Assembly (NCBI GenBank): GCA_027011235.1
Contig: JALVAI010000209.1
Span: 1 to 8,945 of the forward strand
Reading direction: 5' to 3'
From: Desulfobulbaceae bacterium
GTDB lineage: Bacteria > Desulfobacterota > Desulfobulbia > Desulfobulbales > Desulfobulbaceae
DNA: 8,945 nucleotides
The notes beneath the pieces were generated by a model, which was not told the origin of the DNA, made no database searches, and saw only the letters and a program-made list of their open reading frames with translations. This document shows positions 5,098 through 8,945 of this stretch, piece after piece. The translations under genes were made by a program, and so were the position numbers. Every line of letters starts with the position of its first letter. Position 1 is the stretch's first letter.

Positions 5098-6356
5098 GAG
5101 ATGATCATGATAAACATACCATGGCCTCCTGTTCCTTTTGCGGAAAAAATCAGGATGAGGTCGGCAAACTGATTGCCGGGCCGGATGTTTATATCTGTGA
5201 TGAGTGTATCAATCTCTGTAATGAGATTGTGGTTGATTCCTCCTCTGACGATGAAACGGAAATCGCCGGTGGAACGTTGTTGAAACCCCGGGAGATCAAG
5301 GAGCATCTTGATGAGTATGTCATAGGACAGGAATATGCCAAGCGGGTCCTGTCCGTGGCTGTTCATAATCATTACAAGAGGATCGGGCCGCATGTTGACG
5401 GGGTGGAAGATGATGTCGAATTGCAGAAATCCAATATCATCCTCATTGGCCCGACTGGCAGCGGCAAGACGCTTATGGCCCAGACCCTGGCCCGTATTCT
5501 CAATGTGCCCTTTACGATCGCTGACGCCACCACCCTTACCGAGGCCGGATATGTTGGTGATGACGTGGAGAATATCCTTGTCAATCTCCTCCAATCTGCC
5601 GATTATGATGTGGAGCGGGCCGAGAAGGGAATAATCTATATCGATGAGATTGACAAGATTGCCCGCAAATCCGATTCTGCTTCCCTTACCCGTGATGTTT
5701 CCGGCGAAGGCGTGCAGCAGGCCCTGTTGAAAATCATTGAAGGAACCATGGCATCGGTGCCGCCCAAGGGCGGACGCAAGCATCCGCAACAGGACCTGGT
5801 TCGGATAGATACAACAAATATACTCTTTATTGTCGGCGGCGCCTTTGTCGGCCTGGAATCGGTTATCAAGCGCAGGACCGGCACCAAGGCCATCGGCTTT
5901 GGCGCCAAGGTGGTGAGTGATAGCAAAAAAAGTTTTGGCGAGCTTTTGTCCGCCATTCAGCCGGAAGATCTGCTTAAATTCGGTCTTATACCCGAACTGG
6001 TCGGTCGGCTGCCCGTGGTCGCAACCATGGAAGAGCTGGATGAGGATGATCTGATCAGGATACTGAAAGAGCCGAAAAACGCCCTTACCAAGCAGTATCA
6101 AAAGCTCTTTGAGTTTGAAGGCATAACCCTGCGTTTTACGGAGAGCGCCCTGCGGGCAATAGCGGAAAAGGCCCTTGAGCGTAAATCCGGCGCCCGTGGA
6201 CTCAGATCGGTCATGGAAGAGGCCATGCTTGATGTGATGTATGAGCTGCCCTCGGACGAACATGCCAGTGAATGCGTAATCAATGAACAGGTCATCCGGG
6301 AGGGTGAGTTTCCGGTGGTCCTGTATGATAATCTGGAAAAGAAGAAAAGTGTCTGA
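5094..6356 (+). CDS. clpX: ClpX, AAA+ unfoldase of the ClpXP protease
   Basis: ClpX is a hexameric ATPase that recognises, unfolds and feeds substrates to ClpP. The product is 420 residues. The N-terminal zinc-binding domain has Cys13, Cys16, Cys35 and Cys38 (CSFC and CDEC). The AAA+ domain has Walker A GPTGSGKT (119-126), pore loop GYVG (152-155), Walker B IIYIDE (180-185), the RKH loop (228-230), the ClpP-docking IGF loop (267-269) and Arg305 in ELVGRLP. The sensor-2 region KSGARGLRS lies near the C-terminus. The GTG at 5094 is chosen because it overlaps the clpP stop in a GTGA arrangement and has AGGAG eight bases upstream. The in-frame ATG at 5121 would also retain the zinc domain but has no ribosome binding site. 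lon follows after 5 bases. All key residues are present, so the protein should be active. Confidence 0.97.
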   Translation: MRDDHDKHTMASCSFCGKNQDEVGKLIAGPDVYICDECINLCNEIVVDSSSDDETEIAGGTLLKPREIKEHLDEYVIGQEYAKRVLSVAVHNHYKRIGPHVDGVEDDVELQKSNIILIGPTGSGKTLMAQTLARILNVPFTIADATTLTEAGYVGDDVENILVNLLQSADYDVERAEKGIIYIDEIDKIARKSDSASLTRDVSGEGVQQALLKIIEGTMASVPPKGGRKHPQQDLVRIDTTNILFIVGGAFVGLESVIKRRTGTKAIGFGAKVVSDSKKSFGELLSAIQPEDLLKFGLIPELVGRLPVVATMEELDEDDLIRILKEPKNALTKQYQKLFEFEGITLRFTESALRAIAEKALERKSGARGLRSVMEEAMLDVMYELPSDEHASECVINEQVIREGEFPVVLYDNLEKKKSV

Positions 6357-6361
6357 AGAAT

Positions 6362-8767
6362 ATGAGCGAACTGACGCCTGATATATATCCCCTGATGCCC
6401 CTGCGTGACATTGTTCTTTTCCCGGGCATGGTCGCCCCCCTGGTCGTGGGACGGAAAAAATCCATTCGGGCCCTGGAAAGCGCCATGGAAAGCCGAGCCC
6501 TTGTTTTTCTGGTTACCCAGAGGGAATCCGCTGTCGATGATCCGGAACCCGAACATCTGTACAAGGTGGGAACGCTGGCTTCGGTGATGCAGCTCCTCCG
6601 TCTGCCCGACGGCACCATCAAGGCCCTTGTCGAGGGTAAACGCCGGGCAAGGATGACAAACGTCTTGGCCGGGGCTGATTTCTTTTCCGTTGAAGTTGAA
6701 GAACTGCCCGATGTTGATCGTAACAGTGAACATGTTGCGGCCTATGTGCGCGAATTGAAGCGGGCCTTTGATCAATACGCCCATATGAATAAAAAGTTGC
6801 CCAAGGAAGTGCTCAAGTCAGTGACCGCCGTTGAAGATCCTTCCAGGCTGGTCGATCTGATTTGTTCCCATCTGCAGCTGAAAACAGCGGAAAAACAGGA
6901 GATCCTTGAACTTACCTCGGTGATCGCCCGTATTACCAGGGTGCTGGAGGTGATTTTTCGGGAGATTGAGCTGTCGGAACTGGAAAAAACCATCCATGCC
7001 AAGGTGAAAAAGAGAATGGCCACCACCCAGAGAAATTACTATCTGGGCGAGAAAATCAGGGTCATTCAGGATGAGATGGGCCAGGGTGAAGGCGGAGATG
7101 ATCTGGCTGAACTGGAGCAGACCATTGAGAAGAAAAATCTGCCTGAACTGGTCAGGGAAAAGGTGGGCAAGGAGCTGAAAAAGCTGCGTCTCATGCCGCC
7201 CATGTCTGCGGAAACAACCGTTGTCCGCAACTATATAGACAGTATCCTCAGCCTGCCCTGGACTGAAAAAAGCGAGGCAAAAATTGATATTGACCGGGCC
7301 CAGCAGGTCCTGGATGAGGACCATTACGGCCTGGAAAAACCCAAGGAGCGCATCCTTGAATATCTTGCGGTGCAGACCCAGGTAAAAAAGATCAAGGGTC
7401 CTATTATCTGCCTGGTCGGTCCTCCTGGCGTAGGTAAGACATCGGTATGTAAATCCATTGCCCGGGCCATGGACAGAAAATTTATCCGTCTCTCTCTGGG
7501 AGGTGTCCGTGATGAGGCCGAGATTCGTGGTCATCGCCGGACCTACATCGGGGCCATGCCGGGGAAAATTATCCACTCCATGCAAAAGGTCGGGGTCGTT
7601 AACCCGGTGTTCTGTCTTGATGAGGTCGACAAGATGAGCGTTGATTTCCGGGGAGATCCTTCGGCTGCCCTGCTCGAGGTTCTTGACCCGGAACAGAATT
7701 ATGCCTTTAATGATCATTATCTGGACCTGGATTATGACCTGTCCGAGGTCTTTTTCATTACCACCGCCAATACCCTGCACGGTATTCCCCTGCCTCTGCA
7801 GGACCGGATGGAAATTATCCAGCTCAGTGGCTATACCGAGGAGGAAAAGAAAAATATAGCCTCGGGATTTCTTATTCCCAAGCAGCTGGAGGCCAACGGT
7901 TTTGCACCGGACAGCATCAACTTCAGTAATGGGGCCATCCTGGAAATCATTCGGCGCTATACCCGGGAGGCCGGGGTAAGGAACCTGGAGCGGACAATCG
8001 CCGCTGTCTGTCGCAAGGTTGCCCGCGACCGGCTCAAACGCAAAGAACCGGACCGGCAGTACCGGATATCCATGCAATCGGTCGGGAAATACCTGGGAGT
8101 GCCCAAGTTCCGGTTCGGGCTGGCTGAAAAGCGTGATGAAATCGGCCTGACTACCGGTATGGCCTGGACCGAGGTCGGGGGAGAATTGCTGCAGATCGAG
8201 GCCACCATCATGCCGGGAAGCGGCAAGATGACTGTTACCGGCAAGTTGGGCGACGTAATGCAGGAGTCGGCCCAGGCCGCCTTGTCGTATGTTCGCTCCC
8301 GGGCCATGCGGTTGGGGCTTGAGCCCGATTTTTACAAGTCCATTGATATTCATGTCCACGTACCCGAAGGTGCCATACCCAAGGATGGGCCATCGGCAGG
8401 CATTACCATTGCCACCAGTATTGTCTCCGCCATATTGAAACTTCCGGTTGACCACCGGCTGGCAATGACCGGCGAAATAACCCTGCGCGGACGTGTTCTT
8501 CCCATTGGCGGCTTGACGGAAAAACTGCTCGCGGCCCGGCGGGGAAATATCACCAGGGTCCTGGTGCCGGCGGAAAATGAGCGGAACCTGCAGGATGTGC
8601 CGATGAAGATCAGAAAGAGCCTGCAGATCGAGCTTGTGGACGATGTTGATGAGGTGTTGCAGAAGGCGTTGATTGTCAAGGAGGGCGAGACCATATTCAA
8701 GGATGTGCCGCTTGAATCCATTTTTGGTGATTTCACGGTTTCATCTCATAATACGCCTGCTCAATAG
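6362..8767 (+). CDS. lon: Lon protease, ATP-dependent Ser/Lys-dyad type (LonA)
   Basis: Lon is a cytosolic homohexamer combining AAA+ unfoldase and peptidase in one chain, degrading misfolded and short-lived regulatory proteins. At 801 residues it has the full LonA length. The N-terminal substrate-binding domain (about 9-200) starts with YPLMPLRDIVLFPGMVAPL and is followed by a helical linker (about 200-300). The AAA+ module has Walker A GPPGVGKT (353-360) and Walker B VFCLDE (416-421, D420 and E421). The C-terminal protease domain (about 595-785) has catalytic Ser678 in KDGPSAG and Lys721 in GGLTEK. It starts 5 bases after the clpX stop, with only a weak purine-rich GAAGAA as ribosome binding site, so it probably depends on translation of clpX. 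Operonic clpX-lon is a common arrangement. No HrcA-like or HAIR-type operator was seen near the operon. Confidence 0.97.
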   Translation: MSELTPDIYPLMPLRDIVLFPGMVAPLVVGRKKSIRALESAMESRALVFLVTQRESAVDDPEPEHLYKVGTLASVMQLLRLPDGTIKALVEGKRRARMTNVLAGADFFSVEVEELPDVDRNSEHVAAYVRELKRAFDQYAHMNKKLPKEVLKSVTAVEDPSRLVDLICSHLQLKTAEKQEILELTSVIARITRVLEVIFREIELSELEKTIHAKVKKRMATTQRNYYLGEKIRVIQDEMGQGEGGDDLAELEQTIEKKNLPELVREKVGKELKKLRLMPPMSAETTVVRNYIDSILSLPWTEKSEAKIDIDRAQQVLDEDHYGLEKPKERILEYLAVQTQVKKIKGPIICLVGPPGVGKTSVCKSIARAMDRKFIRLSLGGVRDEAEIRGHRRTYIGAMPGKIIHSMQKVGVVNPVFCLDEVDKMSVDFRGDPSAALLEVLDPEQNYAFNDHYLDLDYDLSEVFFITTANTLHGIPLPLQDRMEIIQLSGYTEEEKKNIASGFLIPKQLEANGFAPDSINFSNGAILEIIRRYTREAGVRNLERTIAAVCRKVARDRLKRKEPDRQYRISMQSVGKYLGVPKFRFGLAEKRDEIGLTTGMAWTEVGGELLQIEATIMPGSGKMTVTGKLGDVMQESAQAALSYVRSRAMRLGLEPDFYKSIDIHVHVPEGAIPKDGPSAGITIATSIVSAILKLPVDHRLAMTGEITLRGRVLPIGGLTEKLLAARRGNITRVLVPAENERNLQDVPMKIRKSLQIELVDDVDEVLQKALIVKEGETIFKDVPLESIFGDFTVSSHNTPAQ

Positions 8768-8775
8768 CCTTTTGT

Positions 8776-8804
8776 ACAGTCGACCTCTTAGCCTGTCGGA
8801 CTGT
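8776..8804 (+). terminator. Possible terminator after lon
   Basis: Nine bases after the lon stop, ACAGTCGAC (8776-8784) can pair with GTC-G-GACTGT (8795-8804), giving a 9-bp stem with one bulged G and a 10-base loop. The sequence after it (TGGTTTG) is only mildly T-rich, so termination would be weak. The separate tRNA-Val promoter downstream supports some transcription boundary here. Confidence 0.4.
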
Positions 8805-8850
8805 TGGTTTGCAGCCTGTTTCTTTCTCCTGTAAATCATCTTTTTTGCTT

Positions 8851-8879
8851 GACGGACATAGGGTAAACTGGTAGAAACA
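8851..8879 (+). promoter_or_regulatory. Promoter of tRNA-Val
   Basis: A -35 box TTGACG (8851-8856), a 17-base spacer and a -10 box TAGAAA (8874-8879) fit a housekeeping sigma-70 promoter. The tRNA 5' end is 14 bases beyond, placing the expected start site a few bases before the mature tRNA. The T-run just upstream may add to promoter strength. Confidence 0.65.
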
Positions 8880-8892
8880 CCACATCCTTTTG

Positions 8893-8945
8893 GGGCGGTT
8901 AGCTCAGCTGGGAGAGCATCGGCCTTACAAGCCGAGGGTCACAGG
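8893..8945 (+). tRNA. tRNA-Val (anticodon UAC), 3' part outside the window
   Basis: The 5' acceptor strand GGGCGGT (8893-8899), D arm (AGCTCAGCTGGGAGAGC) and anticodon arm are complete: stem TCGGC (8919-8923) and GCCGA (8931-8935) around loop CTTACAA, giving anticodon TAC at 8926-8928 for valine GUN codons. The sequence ends within the variable loop and T arm, so the 3' acceptor strand and any encoded CCA cannot be checked. Confidence 0.95.

Noticed and set aside
4953..6263. 436-codon minus-strand ORF inside clpX
   Set aside because: It is antisense to a fully conserved clpX, so it is a shadow of coding composition.
6818..8455. 545-codon minus-strand ORF inside lon
   Set aside because: It is a long mirror frame of lon, which carries all expected motifs. 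The translation looks like no known protein and has no supported start.
1..8945. CRISPR array, prophage or defence island
   Set aside because: No regularly spaced direct repeats and no integrase, cas or toxin-antitoxin-like genes; the large genes are core housekeeping genes.

Overview
The window looks like a chromosomal segment from a Deltaproteobacterium (Desulfobacterota), plausibly a relative of the Desulfobulbales. That placement is an inference. It rests on the tig-clpP-clpX-lon order, the flavour of the protein sequences, the REP-like and MITE-like intergenic repeats, and above all on a probable in-frame UGA selenocysteine codon, which is common in that group. No rRNA or other phylogenetic marker is present to settle it.

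Left part (1-2100, minus strand): two genes are read leftwards. The upstream gene (1930 to 1073) encodes an exported thioredoxin-fold (DsbA/DsbG-type) protein. A conventional caller would split it into two ORFs because a TGA interrupts it at 1508-1510. That TGA lies exactly where the first cysteine of the CPYC-type active site should be, and a stem-loop with an AGGU loop follows it. I read it as one 285-residue selenoprotein with a U-P-Y-C active site. Nine bases after its stop, phoH (PhoH-family P-loop ATPase) begins at a TTG codon in the same reading frame.

Middle (2100-2880): a MITE-like palindromic element (about 2101-2291, flanked by TTTA on both sides) is followed by about 300 bp with no credible gene. 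Then comes a tRNA-Leu(UAG) gene with its own promoter, and a structured leader ahead of tig.

Right part (2878-8767, plus strand): tig (trigger factor), clpP, clpX and lon form the classical chaperone/protease cluster. clpP and clpX overlap by 4 bases and lon starts 5 bases after clpX, so these three are almost certainly one operon. A cluster of three REP-like hairpins separates tig from clpP. Trigger factor folds nascent chains at the ribosome. ClpXP and Lon degrade damaged, tagged or regulatory cytosolic proteins. With the Dsb-like protein across the tRNA, the window as a whole is dominated by protein folding and quality control.

The right edge carries a promoter and the 5' part of a tRNA-Val(UAC), cut by the window end.
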